From Lentzea cavernae (GTDB lineage: Bacteria > Actinomycetota > Actinomycetes > Mycobacteriales > Pseudonocardiaceae), in the NCBI RefSeq assembly GCF_014653695.1, contig NZ_BNAR01000007.1:310001-374000 (forward strand): a DNA stretch of 64,000 nt, written 5' to 3'. A program made the translations under genes and the position numbers. Positions 1-8,607 of this stretch are shown here, piece after piece; positions within the stretch are counted from its first letter, which is position 1; every line of letters begins with the position of its first letter. Below the pieces are notes generated by a model, which saw only the letters and a list, made by a program, of their open reading frames with translations, had not been told where the DNA came from and did no database searches.

Positions 1-1162
1 TCTGGACACGGGTGATCACCAGGCGCAGCGGTGCCAGCGCCCTGTCGAACGCCGCCTCGATCTGGTTCTCGTTGAACGGCCTGCCCATCGCGAGCGCGGC
101 CGCGCGGGCCTTCGCGTTCTCCGTGACGACCGGGCACTCGTAGCGGTGCTGCCGGATGTGGTCGACCAGCGCCATCGACGGCGGGATGTCGTGCTCGCGC
201 AGGTAGTGCGCGACGCCTTCCGGCCACACCCAGCGCCCGTCGGTCCGGAAGGCGAGCGGCACGACCCGCTCGGCGCCGCTGAAGAGGTCGTTCGCCGAGC
301 CGCGCGACGACAGGACGACCGGGGCGCTCTCCAGGTACTGCAGCAGCAGGTACTTCTCCCTGGCGCCGACCATCGGCCGGTACCAGACGCCTCTGCCGTC
401 CTCGACCACGTCGAAGGCGCGCACCAGTTCGAGCGGGACCGCGACCTCCGGCTCCCGTGGCAGGAACGCGTGGGCGCGGCCTGACTGCTGGGCCTTGCCC
501 GCCGCGTGCCACATCCAGTCGGGCACCGCTTCCGGTCGCCTGGGCATCAGCCGCAGTTCGTCCGAGGCGTTGTCGAGAGCGCTGCCGTAATGCACCGGAA
601 CCAGCCACTCCGGCTGACCTTCGATCACGAACCGGCGGGTCGTCTCGCCACCGGGGACGAAGGTGAAGCTCGCTGTGAACCACGTGCCGAGGCTGTTGCG
701 GAAGTCGCGCAGCCGCTGCCGGTGCAGCCACTGGCTGACCATCACCGGCGGCGCCCACGAATGGCTGGTGCCGTCCACGACGACCGTCGCGACGATCTCC
801 ATGTGGCCTCCGAGCGCGCGGCACTGGAGGTCGATCTGCTGCCAGCCTTCCGGTGCCAGCGCGACGACGGCTTCCTCGACCCGGCCCGCGATCGAGGTGT
901 TGGTGCGCGGCATCGTGTCGCCGGGAGGCAGCGACGGGTACTGCGGCCAGCCGCCGCGCATCGACGGCAGTGTGCGGAGGAGGACCAGCCGATCGGTGCT
1001 CACGTGGCCCTGCAACGGATCCAGGTCCGTCGGCACCGCACCTTCCTCGGTGACTCGCCAGACCTCGGCACCAAGCACCGTCTCGAACTGCCCGGTCGTC
1101 GCGTTCGTGCCGGGTTCGAGCCGGAACGCCGTGTTCCCGTCGATCGCGATGTCGAACTGCAC
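1..1162 (-). CDS. YezG-like/TNT-associated polymorphic-toxin accessory protein (3' end outside window)
   Basis: The minus strand is open from a GTG at 1162 to the window edge (387 codons, no stop), with AAGGAG eight bases before the GTG and a start 34 bp after the SUKH gene stop. The N-terminal half (about residues 80-200) reads like the YezG/DUF600 immunity fold (conserved W..L...R.....GTWFTA-type segment), a family that guards against T7SS-exported toxins. The second half contains FRTDGRWVWPEGVAHYL and a following LVDHIR, a signature I associate with actinobacterial proteins encoded next to TNT-type toxins. Role inferred: immunity or adaptor protein of the toxin operon. Exact family membership is from recognition, not a search. 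Confidence 0.7.
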   Translation of the reverse strand, partial: MQFDIAIDGNTAFRLEPGTNATTGQFETVLGAEVWRVTEEGAVPTDLDPLQGHVSTDRLVLLRTLPSMRGGWPQYPSLPPGDTMPRTNTSIAGRVEEAVVALAPEGWQQIDLQCRALGGHMEIVATVVVDGTSHSWAPPVMVSQWLHRQRLRDFRNSLGTWFTASFTFVPGGETTRRFVIEGQPEWLVPVHYGSALDNASDELRLMPRRPEAVPDWMWHAAGKAQQSGRAHAFLPREPEVAVPLELVRAFDVVEDGRGVWYRPMVGAREKYLLLQYLESAPVVLSSRGSANDLFSGAERVVPLAFRTDGRWVWPEGVAHYLREHDIPPSMALVDHIRQHRYECPVVTENAKARAAALAMGRPFNENQIEAAFDRALAPLRLVITRVQ

Positions 1163-1196
1163 GTGCTTCACTCCTTGCCGTACAAAGGAAAGACGG

Positions 1197-1754
1197 TCAC
1201 GACTGGCGCGTTTCGATGAACTCGGCCCACTTCGGCGGCTGTTTGCCCATTTCCTCCATCATCTCCAACATGTCCCGGAGGTCGGCGACGTTCGGCGCGG
1301 TGCCCGCGAACCAGTCGCTGACGCTGGCCCACGCCCTGCGCGCGCCCTCTCCCTCGACGACGTCCCAGACGGGCGGGTCGTCCTGGTCCAGGTCGGCGCC
1401 GTCGACGACGTGGTAGGCGTAGCCCTGGTGCGCCGTGAGGGCCAGCAGGCCGCGCGGGTCGGTCAGCTCGTGGTCGAGGCCGCCCAACGTGGCGACGACG
1501 TGCCGCTTGCGTTCCGCGGTCATCGCATCGACACCGAACGCGGTTCCGGCGAGCCACAGTCCTGATCGGACACCCATGATGCGCAACACCTCGCGCACCG
1601 CCTCGGGAACCTGTTCCACGCCTTGGTCTGCGGCCATCTGGTCGATCTGGTCGTCGGACGCGCCGACCACGGATCCGCGCCGCAGACCGCTCGCGCACAC
1701 GCGGTCGAAGATCGCGTCGATGCGCTCGCCCGGGTTGTCAGTCGGATGGTTCAC
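1197..1754 (-). CDS. SUKH (SMI1/KNR4) family immunity protein
   Basis: 185 residues from a GTG start whose GTGA overlaps the toxin stop by 4 nt, so translation is coupled. The start VNHPTDNPGERID was preferred to an upstream ATG lying inside the toxin frame. The N-terminal half carries the SUKH pattern: a SDDQIDQMAADQGV helix, then VPEAVREVLRIMGV, then DPPVW in the middle strand region. SUKH proteins are the commonest immunity proteins of bacterial polymorphic toxins, typically against nucleases and nucleic-acid deaminases. Position immediately after the toxin's C-terminal domain indicates that it neutralises that domain; this pairing is inferred. Expected to be cytoplasmic. Confidence 0.85.
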   Translation of the reverse strand: MNHPTDNPGERIDAIFDRVCASGLRRGSVVGASDDQIDQMAADQGVEQVPEAVREVLRIMGVRSGLWLAGTAFGVDAMTAERKRHVVATLGGLDHELTDPRGLLALTAHQGYAYHVVDGADLDQDDPPVWDVVEGEGARRAWASVSDWFAGTAPNVADLRDMLEMMEEMGKQPPKWAEFIETRQS

Positions 1755-4700
1755 AGCGGGTAAAGCCTTTCTCCTGCTCGGTTGACGACTTCCAGGCGCA
1801 TGTTCGGGAAGACGCGCTCGTAGGTGAGCATGATCTTCTGGCACGACAGGCAGATCTGGAACTCGGCCGGGGTTCCGTCGCGCTTGGCCGACGGCAGGTC
1901 GACCACCATGCGGAGATCACCTGAGATGTCCGCGGCGGAGAACGGCGTGTGGGTCGTGCCGTTCGCCTCCGCCCTCGCCGCCGCGCGCTTGTTCAGCTCG
2001 TCGATCGCGAGGGACATGCGGTCCTGCGTGCGCTGCACCTCGCCCTTGAAGCCGTCGCGGTAGTAGTTCGGGTCGTCCTTGTCGAGCCTGTCGACCAGCC
2101 TGTTGGCGTCCCGCAACGCCGCATCGACCTCGTTGCGGGACAACCCGCTGTGCTCGGCGAGCTGGTGCCGCGCGAGGTCCTCGAACATCTTCGGCTCCGA
2201 GTCGTTGACCCTCGGTGTGCCGCCGCCGTCGCGCCAGGCCCCGCTCTCCGGGTCGTACGAGGTCGCGTTGGACGTCTCGAAGAGCCGCTCGTTCTTCGGC
2301 GGCTGCTGCGGGGCTTCCGCGGCGGGACTCCAGTCGTGCTGCTTGCCGCTGAAGTTGTAGAAGTCGGCCGACTCGCCGTCGCGATCACTGCGGTAGCGGG
2401 CCGTCGACAGGGTGCGCTCGTGCGGGCGGCGTTCGGCGTCCGTGCTCGGGTTGCGGCCGGTGAGCTCGCGGACCGAGTCCAGGCCCTCCTCGCGCTTCTC
2501 GCGGTTGTCCTCGCGCACCTCGCGGAAGTCGTCCTCCCGCTCACCCCGCCGCTCCGCGCCCATCGGCGCGAACTCGGGCGTCTCGTCGCCCCAGTCGGGC
2601 GTGTGCCCTGGTGGGTGAGGACCCTCGTGGATGGTCTGCGAGCCGTCCGGGCCGAACGTGCTCCACTCGCCGTTCGGCGGCCAGCCGGGACGGTCGTTCT
2701 CCTGCCTGCTGGCGAAGACGTTGCCGTCGTAGTCGACCCAGGCGTCCGTGTTCGGCGCGGTCACCGGCACGCCGAGCTCCTGAGCGAGCTGAGCCGCGAA
2801 CCCGTCCTGGTGCCTGCCCGACTCGCACCCGACGAGGGTGATCGGGTCGCCCCTGTAGTCGGGGTTGGCGCGGATGACGTCCGCGACGTCCCTCGGAGTG
2901 AGCGGGTGGTTGCCCACCTGTGCGTTCTGCGCGGTGCTGTGCACGTCGACCACGAACTGGCCGGGGATCCTCGGTATTTCGGCGGCCGTGTAGTACCCGC
3001 CGTTGTGCGTGCTCCTGTCGAAGATCGACATGCCGGCGGGAGTGCTGTGCACGTGGTCCCGCACGACCGGGTCGAGCCCTTCCCGCAGCGAGTCGAGTCG
3101 GTCGCTGAGGGGTTTCTGCGGGCGTTGCGGGGGTTCTTCGTCGCGGCGATCGGTGTCGCGCTGCTCGTCCCGGTCCTGTTTGGACGGTGTGTCCTCGTGC
3201 CGCGGGGAGTCGGGCCGTGCCTGGTCCTGGGCAGGGCCGTCCTGGGGCGTCTCCTGGTGCGGACGATCGTGCGGGTGGTCCGGGCGGGCTTCGGGCTGGG
3301 TGTGGCTCGGCGACGGCCGCTCGGTGCCGGGCACCTGGCCGGTCGGCTGCGGCGTGGAGCTGAGTCGCTCCGCGATGGAGGGACGGGGCAGGTCCGGCTG
3401 GCGTGGCAGCGGCTGCGCCGGGCCGGACTGGCGCTGCTCGGGCACGTCGGACCTGACCGGGATGTCGCTGTGCCGGGGCGCGACCGGCTCCCGATTCGGA
3501 GGCGTCCGGTCGGCGCGGGTGTCGGCTCGCGTGTCCGTGGAGCCGTCCGCCTGCGCGGTGGTGCTGTCGGCGCTGCGGTGGCCGATGAAGTCCGGGTTCG
3601 GCACGAACGGCCCGAGCACCCGCCCGCCGTCGTAGCTGACCTGGTGCCAGCCCTCGACGTAGCGCCAGTCGATGCCGCCGGGGAAGAGCGTCTCGTTCTC
3701 GGCGTACCTGCGGTTGTGGACGACGTTGTCCAGCGTCGCGTCGGTCATGATGCCGCCTGGCGCCTTGATGACGTACACCTTGCCTTCGCCCGTGCCCGAC
3801 CGCTCCATCGCGACCTTCTCGTTGGGCGTGGTGCTGACGAAAGCGTTGGTGTGCGCGTCGACGTGCCGGCGGAAGTCCGGCTCCTCCCAGTGCCTCGGCA
3901 CGTCGAAGCCGCCCGCCGCCTTGATCTCCTCCGGCGAGCGCGTGTCGCCGCGGTACAGGACGTTCTCGTCCCTCATCCAGCCGGGGACGTCCCGGTAGAC
4001 GACCTTCGACGGGTCCACGCCGTAGTGGACGGGGTCGAGGCCCCGGATGGCGACCGGCGGCCCGCCGTCGGGTCCGGGAAGCGGCGACGTGTAGGACGGG
4101 TGCGGCTTCGGCGGTTCTTCCGGAGTCGGCTGGTGCGCGTCCGGCGCCGGCCCGGTGCCGGGGTGCTGCCCACCCGGCGGGCCGAACGTGCCGGGAGCCT
4201 GCGGCATGCCCTGGTGCGGACGTGCCGGAGGCGCGAACGACTGCGGCGGACCACCGGGACGCCGGTCGCCGGCCTGCGGAACCGGCGCGGTGCCGTGTCC
4301 CGGCATGCCGGGCGGGCGGTGCGCGGGCGGGGGCTGCTGGTGCAGGCCCGGAGGTGGGCCGCCTGGGCGGTGGGCGCCGGGCGCGTTCGGACGGGTGTGG
4401 TGGGAGCCGGGCGCGTTCGGGACACCGGGGTGGGAGCCGGGCGCGTTCGGAACACCGGGGTGGGAGCCGGGCGCGTTCGGAACGCCGGGGTGGGAGCCGG
4501 GTGCATTCGGAACGCCGGGGTGGGAGCCGGGATGCGTGTTCTGTCCCCACGGCTGCGTGCCGGGACGCGTGTGCTGACCGTTGCCGGGCATGCCGGGGCG
4601 CATGCCCGGAGCACCCTGCGGCATCCCGTGACCACCCGGCGGTGTGCCAGGACGTGTGCCGGGGCCACCGGGCGGTACACCAGGTCCGCCAGGGCGCATG

Positions 4701-6139
4701 CCCTGACCGTTCTGCGGCACGCCGGGATTCCCGATGTGGGTGCCGGGCGGCATGCCGCGACCATCCGGGCGTGTGCCAGGCGGTGCACCGGGGCGCATGC
4801 CCTGGCCGGCGGGAGGGGCGCCGGGTGCGTTGCGTCCGGCAGGACCGGCGTTCTGCCCGAACCCTTGGCCTGGGCCTCCAGGCGCGTGCGGGTTGGGCGC
4901 ACCGCGTCCCTGTCCACCGGGAGCCGGGCCACCGTGCGGGCCCCCGAAGCCCTGAGCCGACGCGGGAGTCGATCCGCCGGGGTTGGCGTGGACTGCTCTC
5001 TGACCAGGTCCGGCAGGGGCCTGTCCGGGTCCAACCCGCCCCGCTCCTGGCGTTCCCGGTCCAGCCGCGCCACCGGGATGCCCAGGCGCTCCTGGCGGAC
5101 GGCCCTGGCCACCGGGCGAGCCGGCGACGGGCGCGCGACCCTGCCCACCCGCTGCTCCACCCGGTGGGCTCCCAGCAGGAGCACGCCCCTGACCACCCGC
5201 CGCGGCCGCACCGGAAGGTGGGCCGCCGGCAGGCGCACGCCCTTGACCGCCGGCAGGTGAACCGCCGGCGGGTGCCTGTCCTCCGGCTGCGTGCATGCCC
5301 GAGGGCGGGCCTGCGGCGGGCGCACGCCCTTGGCCGCCCGCGGGTGCCGTGCCGGTCCCCTGGCCACCGGGACGAGGCGCACCACCCGGACCAGGACCAC
5401 CTGACGAGTTCGGTGTGCGCGGTGGTGCACCTCCTCCCGGAGGAGACGCACCACCGGTCGCGGACGGGACCGGGCTGGATGTGGAGGGTCGCCCGCCCTG
5501 GCCGGTGCCTGCCGCTGTCGTGGAGGTCGAAGGCCCGGCCGGAGTGGCGTTGCCGGGCAGCGTCACCGGTGGTCCGGACGGCGCGGGCGTCCTGGTGGGG
5601 CCGCTGCCCGAGGCGGCACCCGGCATCGAAGGTGGCGCGGAGGCCCGGTTGCCCGCGGACGACGAGGACGTAGCAGGTGTGCTGGTCGACGCGGTGGCGG
5701 AGGTCTGGGCCGGCGCCTTCGACTGGATGCGGTTCATCGACGACGCGGCGGACTGGTCGGCGTCGCGCGCGGTGCGCGCGGTCTCCCTGGTCTTGGTGCC
5801 CGCGTGTTCGGCGGCTGCGGCGGCCTTCTCGGCGCCGCCGCGAGCGGTCTGGATCGCCTTGTCGGCGTGTTGCATCGCCACCTGGCCGAACACGCCCGCG
5901 CTGCCCGAGGTGGCGTTGATGTTCAGCTTGCTCGCGACGGAGGAGCGGACCTGGTCACCGCGGCCGGTGATCTTGCCGCCGAGCGACTCGACGGCGTCCG
6001 GGTCCATCCGGGTGCCGCGACCACCGACGCCGCCCGGCGTCGACGGTGACGGTGACGGTGAAGGTGAGGGCGACGGCGTGTTGCTGCTGTGCGAGCCGCC
6101 GCCGTGATGAGAGGAGGACCCCCGAGTCCGGCCGGTCAT
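1751..6139 (-). CDS. Type VII-secreted polymorphic toxin: ESX head, ADP-ribosyltransferase, caspase-like domain, deaminase-like tail
   Basis: 1462 residues. Residues about 45-140 are an alanine-rich helical ESX/WXG-like head (MDPDAVESLGGKI...). Residues 150-690 are a Pro/Gly linker including decapeptide repeats. Residues about 700-860 look like a cholera-toxin/scabin-type ADP-ribosyltransferase: LYRGDTR (Arg near 726), FVSTT (near 768) and ENETLFPGGI (ExE near 815) followed by W..VEGW. Residues about 1035-1150 have DVHS (His near 1065) and LVGCESG (Cys near 1104), a caspase/CHAT-like dyad. The tail (about 1300-1462) has DSEPK and CLSCQ followed by FPNMRLEVV, the layout of polymorphic-toxin deaminases. 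ExE suggests arginine as acceptor; processing by the middle domain is inference. The ATG overlaps the upstream WXG gene stop by one base. Confidence 0.82.
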   Translation of the reverse strand: MTGRTRGSSSHHGGGSHSSNTPSPSPSPSPSPSTPGGVGGRGTRMDPDAVESLGGKITGRGDQVRSSVASKLNINATSGSAGVFGQVAMQHADKAIQTARGGAEKAAAAAEHAGTKTRETARTARDADQSAASSMNRIQSKAPAQTSATASTSTPATSSSSAGNRASAPPSMPGAASGSGPTRTPAPSGPPVTLPGNATPAGPSTSTTAAGTGQGGRPSTSSPVPSATGGASPPGGGAPPRTPNSSGGPGPGGAPRPGGQGTGTAPAGGQGRAPAAGPPSGMHAAGGQAPAGGSPAGGQGRAPAGGPPSGAAAAGGQGRAPAGSPPGGAAGGQGRAPVAGSPGGQGRPPGAPGHPGGAAGPGTPGAGRVGPGQAPAGPGQRAVHANPGGSTPASAQGFGGPHGGPAPGGQGRGAPNPHAPGGPGQGFGQNAGPAGRNAPGAPPAGQGMRPGAPPGTRPDGRGMPPGTHIGNPGVPQNGQGMRPGGPGVPPGGPGTRPGTPPGGHGMPQGAPGMRPGMPGNGQHTRPGTQPWGQNTHPGSHPGVPNAPGSHPGVPNAPGSHPGVPNAPGSHPGVPNAPGSHHTRPNAPGAHRPGGPPPGLHQQPPPAHRPPGMPGHGTAPVPQAGDRRPGGPPQSFAPPARPHQGMPQAPGTFGPPGGQHPGTGPAPDAHQPTPEEPPKPHPSYTSPLPGPDGGPPVAIRGLDPVHYGVDPSKVVYRDVPGWMRDENVLYRGDTRSPEEIKAAGGFDVPRHWEEPDFRRHVDAHTNAFVSTTPNEKVAMERSGTGEGKVYVIKAPGGIMTDATLDNVVHNRRYAENETLFPGGIDWRYVEGWHQVSYDGGRVLGPFVPNPDFIGHRSADSTTAQADGSTDTRADTRADRTPPNREPVAPRHSDIPVRSDVPEQRQSGPAQPLPRQPDLPRPSIAERLSSTPQPTGQVPGTERPSPSHTQPEARPDHPHDRPHQETPQDGPAQDQARPDSPRHEDTPSKQDRDEQRDTDRRDEEPPQRPQKPLSDRLDSLREGLDPVVRDHVHSTPAGMSIFDRSTHNGGYYTAAEIPRIPGQFVVDVHSTAQNAQVGNHPLTPRDVADVIRANPDYRGDPITLVGCESGRHQDGFAAQLAQELGVPVTAPNTDAWVDYDGNVFASRQENDRPGWPPNGEWSTFGPDGSQTIHEGPHPPGHTPDWGDETPEFAPMGAERRGEREDDFREVREDNREKREEGLDSVRELTGRNPSTDAERRPHERTLSTARYRSDRDGESADFYNFSGKQHDWSPAAEAPQQPPKNERLFETSNATSYDPESGAWRDGGGTPRVNDSEPKMFEDLARHQLAEHSGLSRNEVDAALRDANRLVDRLDKDDPNYYRDGFKGEVQRTQDRMSLAIDELNKRAAARAEANGTTHTPFSAADISGDLRMVVDLPSAKRDGTPAEFQICLSCQKIMLTYERVFPNMRLEVVNRAGERLYPL
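4371..4530 (-). repeat. 30-bp tandem coding repeat in toxin linker
   Basis: A 30-bp unit (tgggagccgggcgcgttcgg plus ten bases) repeats with starts at 4401, 4431, 4461 and 4491, a degenerate unit before at 4371 and a partial one at 4521. On the minus strand each unit encodes GSHPGVPNAP. Copies differ by one to three bases, so the array is fairly young or homogenised. It sits in the Pro/Gly linker between the ESX head and the ADP-ribosyltransferase domain and probably sets linker length. Confidence 0.85.
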
Positions 6140-6972
6140 CAGGCGTTGGCGGCCGGCATGTCATAAGGCTTCACGGCGTCGTAGGCGGACTTGGCGTAAC
6201 CGCCGTACTCCGAGAACCGTTCGAGCCCCTTGACCAGGCCCTGCATCTTCTCGGCGAGCTTGGCCATGCGACCGCCGAATCGCGCCATCGCGGACGCGAG
6301 CTTCGAGAGCCTGCCCGCGATCTTGGTGGCCATCATGGCGGCACGGGTGCCCGCGTAGCCGGCGAACGCGGCGATGGAACTGCCGAGCGTGACCACGGCC
6401 GACGCGGCGGCGATGAGCGCGCTCGCGATCAGTTCGCCGATGAGGTCCGAGATCCAGCCGAACACCAGCGACCGCAGCTCGCAGACGAGCGCGCCGGAGA
6501 GCGCGTAGATCGCCGCGGTGCCGTCCATGGTCTTGCCGAGCGCGTCGTACTCGCCGGCCATCTGGTCCATCTCGCGCTTGAACGCGTCCCCCGACGCGCC
6601 CTCCCAGTCGGAGACGGCGCGCATGTCCTCGCGGTGCTCCTGGGCGACCATCTTCATCTGCAGCGCGGCCTGCTTGAGCTGGTCGGTGTTCGCGTTGATC
6701 TCGTCCGGGTCGCCCAGCAACGCGTCCAGCGGCTCGCGCAGGAAGTCGACGTGCTCCAGCAACCAGCCGACACCGGCGGATGCCAGCATTCCCAACGGGT
6801 TCGCCATCGTGGCGACCACGTCCACCACCACGCCGGCACCGCCGAGCGCGACGTCGATGACGTCCGGCCCTTCGCCCTCGGACTCCGACGTCAACGTGTC
6901 GACGAAGCCGGCGACGCTGTCCACCACGCCCGCCCCGGTCGACCACGTGGTCGTGCTGTTCTCCTCAGCCAC
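6139..6972 (-). CDS. WXG100/ESX-family secreted or pore-like protein
   Basis: 277 residues. The central part (about 85-155) is an ESX-type helical hairpin: DQLKQAALQMKMVAQEH, then the W-x-G turn in SDWEGASGDAF, then a helix with MAGEYDALGKTMDGT. It is followed by a long hydrophobic stretch (about 165-215) with at least two potential membrane helices. The first 60 residues are also hydrophobic and glycine-rich. Its stop overlaps the toxin start by one base, so it is likely the secretion partner or heterodimer mate of the toxin's ESX-like head. Such fused WXG-plus-hydrophobic proteins are common beside actinobacterial T7SS toxins. No ESX core gene (EccB-E, MycP) is in the window. Confidence 0.82.
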   Translation of the reverse strand: MAEENSTTTWSTGAGVVDSVAGFVDTLTSESEGEGPDVIDVALGGAGVVVDVVATMANPLGMLASAGVGWLLEHVDFLREPLDALLGDPDEINANTDQLKQAALQMKMVAQEHREDMRAVSDWEGASGDAFKREMDQMAGEYDALGKTMDGTAAIYALSGALVCELRSLVFGWISDLIGELIASALIAAASAVVTLGSSIAAFAGYAGTRAAMMATKIAGRLSKLASAMARFGGRMAKLAEKMQGLVKGLERFSEYGGYAKSAYDAVKPYDMPAANA

Positions 6973-6986
6973 GGCTCCCCCAGCCC

Positions 6987-7493
6987 CTACTGCTTCTTGA
7001 AGATCGAGTCGCCACCGAAGTCGTCGTCCTCATCGGCGCTCGGACGCGGCGCGGGACGGCGGACGGGCGGCGGAGGCGGCGCCGTCGCGGCGCGCTCCTC
7101 GTACTCCTCGTTGAACGAGTACCCCGCCGGCTTCGGCTGCTCTTCCTCCTCGGGCGGCGGCAGGTACTCGGTGATCACGCGGTAGGTCTCGGAGCCCTCG
7201 CCCTCGACCGCGGCGAACGTCTCGGCGACCTTCACGGCCGCGCCGCGCTGGGCGTTGCGCGCGATCTCCAGGATCTCGGCGGACAGCTGGCCGTGCGACT
7301 TCCGCATGGCGTCCGCGGTCAGCTCAAGCCCGGTCAACGCGCCGTTGGGCGCGACGCTGACGAGGATCGACCCGTCCTTCGACGAGGCCGAACCGCCCGC
7401 CTGCGCCAGCCCCTCCTGGACCGCGGCGGCCTTCGCCTGCGCGTCGGCGATCTTCGACTCGAAGTCGCGCATCCACTCCTCGGGCGTCTTCAC
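6987..7493 (-). CDS. YbaB/EbfC-family (ESX-associated) protein
   Basis: 168 residues from GTG 7493 preceded by GGGGGA. The longer reading upstream was discarded because it lies out of context and is low-complexity. Residues 1-105 match the YbaB/EbfC fold: an N-terminal helix (TPEEWMRDFESKIADAQAKA), a beta region with DGSILVSVAPNGALTGLEL, and a helix with LSAEILEIARNAQRGAAVKV. The tail is acidic and proline-rich (PPPEEEEQ, DEDDDFGGD) and ends in SIFKKQ. YbaB-like proteins with such tails regularly sit in ESX effector operons of actinomycetes, possibly as chaperones or nucleoid-associated regulators; the job here is not known. It lies 14 bp upstream of the WXG100 gene. Confidence 0.8.
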   Translation of the reverse strand: MKTPEEWMRDFESKIADAQAKAAAVQEGLAQAGGSASSKDGSILVSVAPNGALTGLELTADAMRKSHGQLSAEILEIARNAQRGAAVKVAETFAAVEGEGSETYRVITEYLPPPEEEEQPKPAGYSFNEEYEERAATAPPPPPVRRPAPRPSADEDDDFGGDSIFKKQ

Positions 7494-7623
7494 CCTGTCC
7501 CCCAGTTCACGTTCGACCGTACGGCCCAAAGGATTCCACAGCGGAGACGGGCGTGCCGCTGCAACGGCGGAATGGGCTCCGGCGGCATGACGAACGCCGG
7601 GCAGGACCACGTCCTCCCGGTGG
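7494..7623. other. 130-bp gap inside the ESX effector operon
   Basis: No open frame with coding character and no clear hairpin is visible. This is the only sizeable gap in the operon, so a secondary promoter for the YbaB-WXG-toxin-immunity half could lie here; no convincing -35/-10 pair was recognised. Confidence 0.4.
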
Positions 7624-8301
7624 TCAGACGAGCGGGCGCCTCCACGGAATCCGCTCGATCCTCCGGCCCGCCTGCATGAGCTCGGTGAGCAGTTCGTGGT
7701 CGCGGACGCGTTCCCTGAACAACGCGGCCGGGTCCGCCCTCGGCTCGAACCTCGGCTCCTCCGCCACGTTGGTGTGGGTGGTGTCCTGCGGTTCAGGCTC
7801 CCGCCGCCCGGGCTTGCGAGGTTCGGTCTTCTGGGGCTCGGGCTTGTGAGGTTCGGGATGCCGGTGTTCGCGGAGAGGCACCGGCGCTGCGGGCACACCG
7901 GCGGGCGCCGGGTCGCGAACCAGTTCGTCGAGCCGGGCCGCTTTCGCCTGGAGAACCTGCGCGAGATGGCTGGACGTCGTGTTGTACAAGGCGTTCCAGC
8001 GGTGCCGTTCCGCGGGTTCGTCCGCCCACAGGTGCTGGAGTTCGTGGACGAACCGGGTGTAGCCGCCGATCTCGTCGCTGGTCGCACCGTGCACGTCGAG
8101 CGCGGCGCGGAACTGGGAGGCCAGCTTGAGCACGCTTGCCGTGAACCCGTTCCGTGCGGCACCTGTCCAGTGGGCCGGGTCGATGGCACCGGTCCGCTCC
8201 GCGCCGTCGGCGAGGGGGACGCGCTGGGCGGCGTTCGTCTCCACGAGGATGCGGAGCCAGTCGGGGTGGCCGGGCGGGCGGCCGGGGAGCGGCTCGGTCA
8301 A
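7624..8301 (-). CDS. ESX-operon protein of unknown function with helical N-terminus
   Basis: 225 residues from a TTG at 8301 that overlaps the preceding stop as TTGA. Residues 1-135 look like a WXG100/EspA-like helical unit: DPAHWTGAARNGFTASVLKLASQF supplies a W-x-G turn between two helices, and the second helix continues to about residue 130. Residues 135-190 form a charged, proline-rich spacer (PEPHKPEPQKTEPRKPG). The C-terminus (RVRDHELLTELMQAGRRI) resembles the tail found on other actinobacterial T7SS-locus proteins. No enzyme motif is visible. Likely a structural partner of the small protein encoded just upstream. Confidence 0.7.
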   Translation of the reverse strand: MTEPLPGRPPGHPDWLRILVETNAAQRVPLADGAERTGAIDPAHWTGAARNGFTASVLKLASQFRAALDVHGATSDEIGGYTRFVHELQHLWADEPAERHRWNALYNTTSSHLAQVLQAKAARLDELVRDPAPAGVPAAPVPLREHRHPEPHKPEPQKTEPRKPGRREPEPQDTTHTNVAEEPRFEPRADPAALFRERVRDHELLTELMQAGRRIERIPWRRPLV

Positions 8302-8606
8302 GGTGCCTCACCGGCCCCGAACGCTCTGAGCCTGGCGATGATCTCCTCGTCGGCGTCGCGGTACGTCCCCGCGGTCTCGCGCAGGGTCATCGCGATGCGT
8401 TCGGCGCGAAGGCACAGTCGTTCCATCACCGCCCGCAGGCTCTGCTGGTACGTGATCACGGCGGCTCGCACCGGGTCGTCCGCCGGCCAGCGCTCGGTGT
8501 CGACGTCGTACTTCCACGCGACGTGGTCGCGCACGTCCTCCGCCATGTCGAGGAACTTGCGGGCCACGGCCTCGATCTCGTCGAGGTCGGCTTCGACCTT
8601 CTCCAC
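8298..8606 (-). CDS. Small WXG100-like helical protein
   Basis: 102 residues from GTG 8606, with GGGGAGG seven to twelve bases upstream and one base between it and the preceding stop. The protein is a two-helix hairpin by inspection: VEKVEADLDEIEAVARKFLDM, a KYDVDTERWPADD turn, then a long helix to the end. Size and layout fit the ESX/WXG100 superfamily although the W-x-G motif is not canonical. It is translationally coupled to the next gene (TTGA). Probably an ESX substrate or partner. Confidence 0.68.
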   Translation of the reverse strand: MEKVEADLDEIEAVARKFLDMAEDVRDHVAWKYDVDTERWPADDPVRAAVITYQQSLRAVMERLCLRAERIAMTLRETAGTYRDADEEIIARLRAFGAGEAP

Positions 8607-8607
8607 C

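Noticed and set aside
4371..4530. Possible CRISPR array
   Set aside because: The 30-bp units are contiguous coding repeats without spacers and keep a decapeptide frame.
1949..5260. Plus-strand open frame of 1103 codons opposite the toxin gene
   Set aside because: It is the antisense shadow of a GC3-rich gene, composed of Arg/Val/Gly-rich low-complexity text with no domain, while the minus strand shows clear domains and operon couplings.
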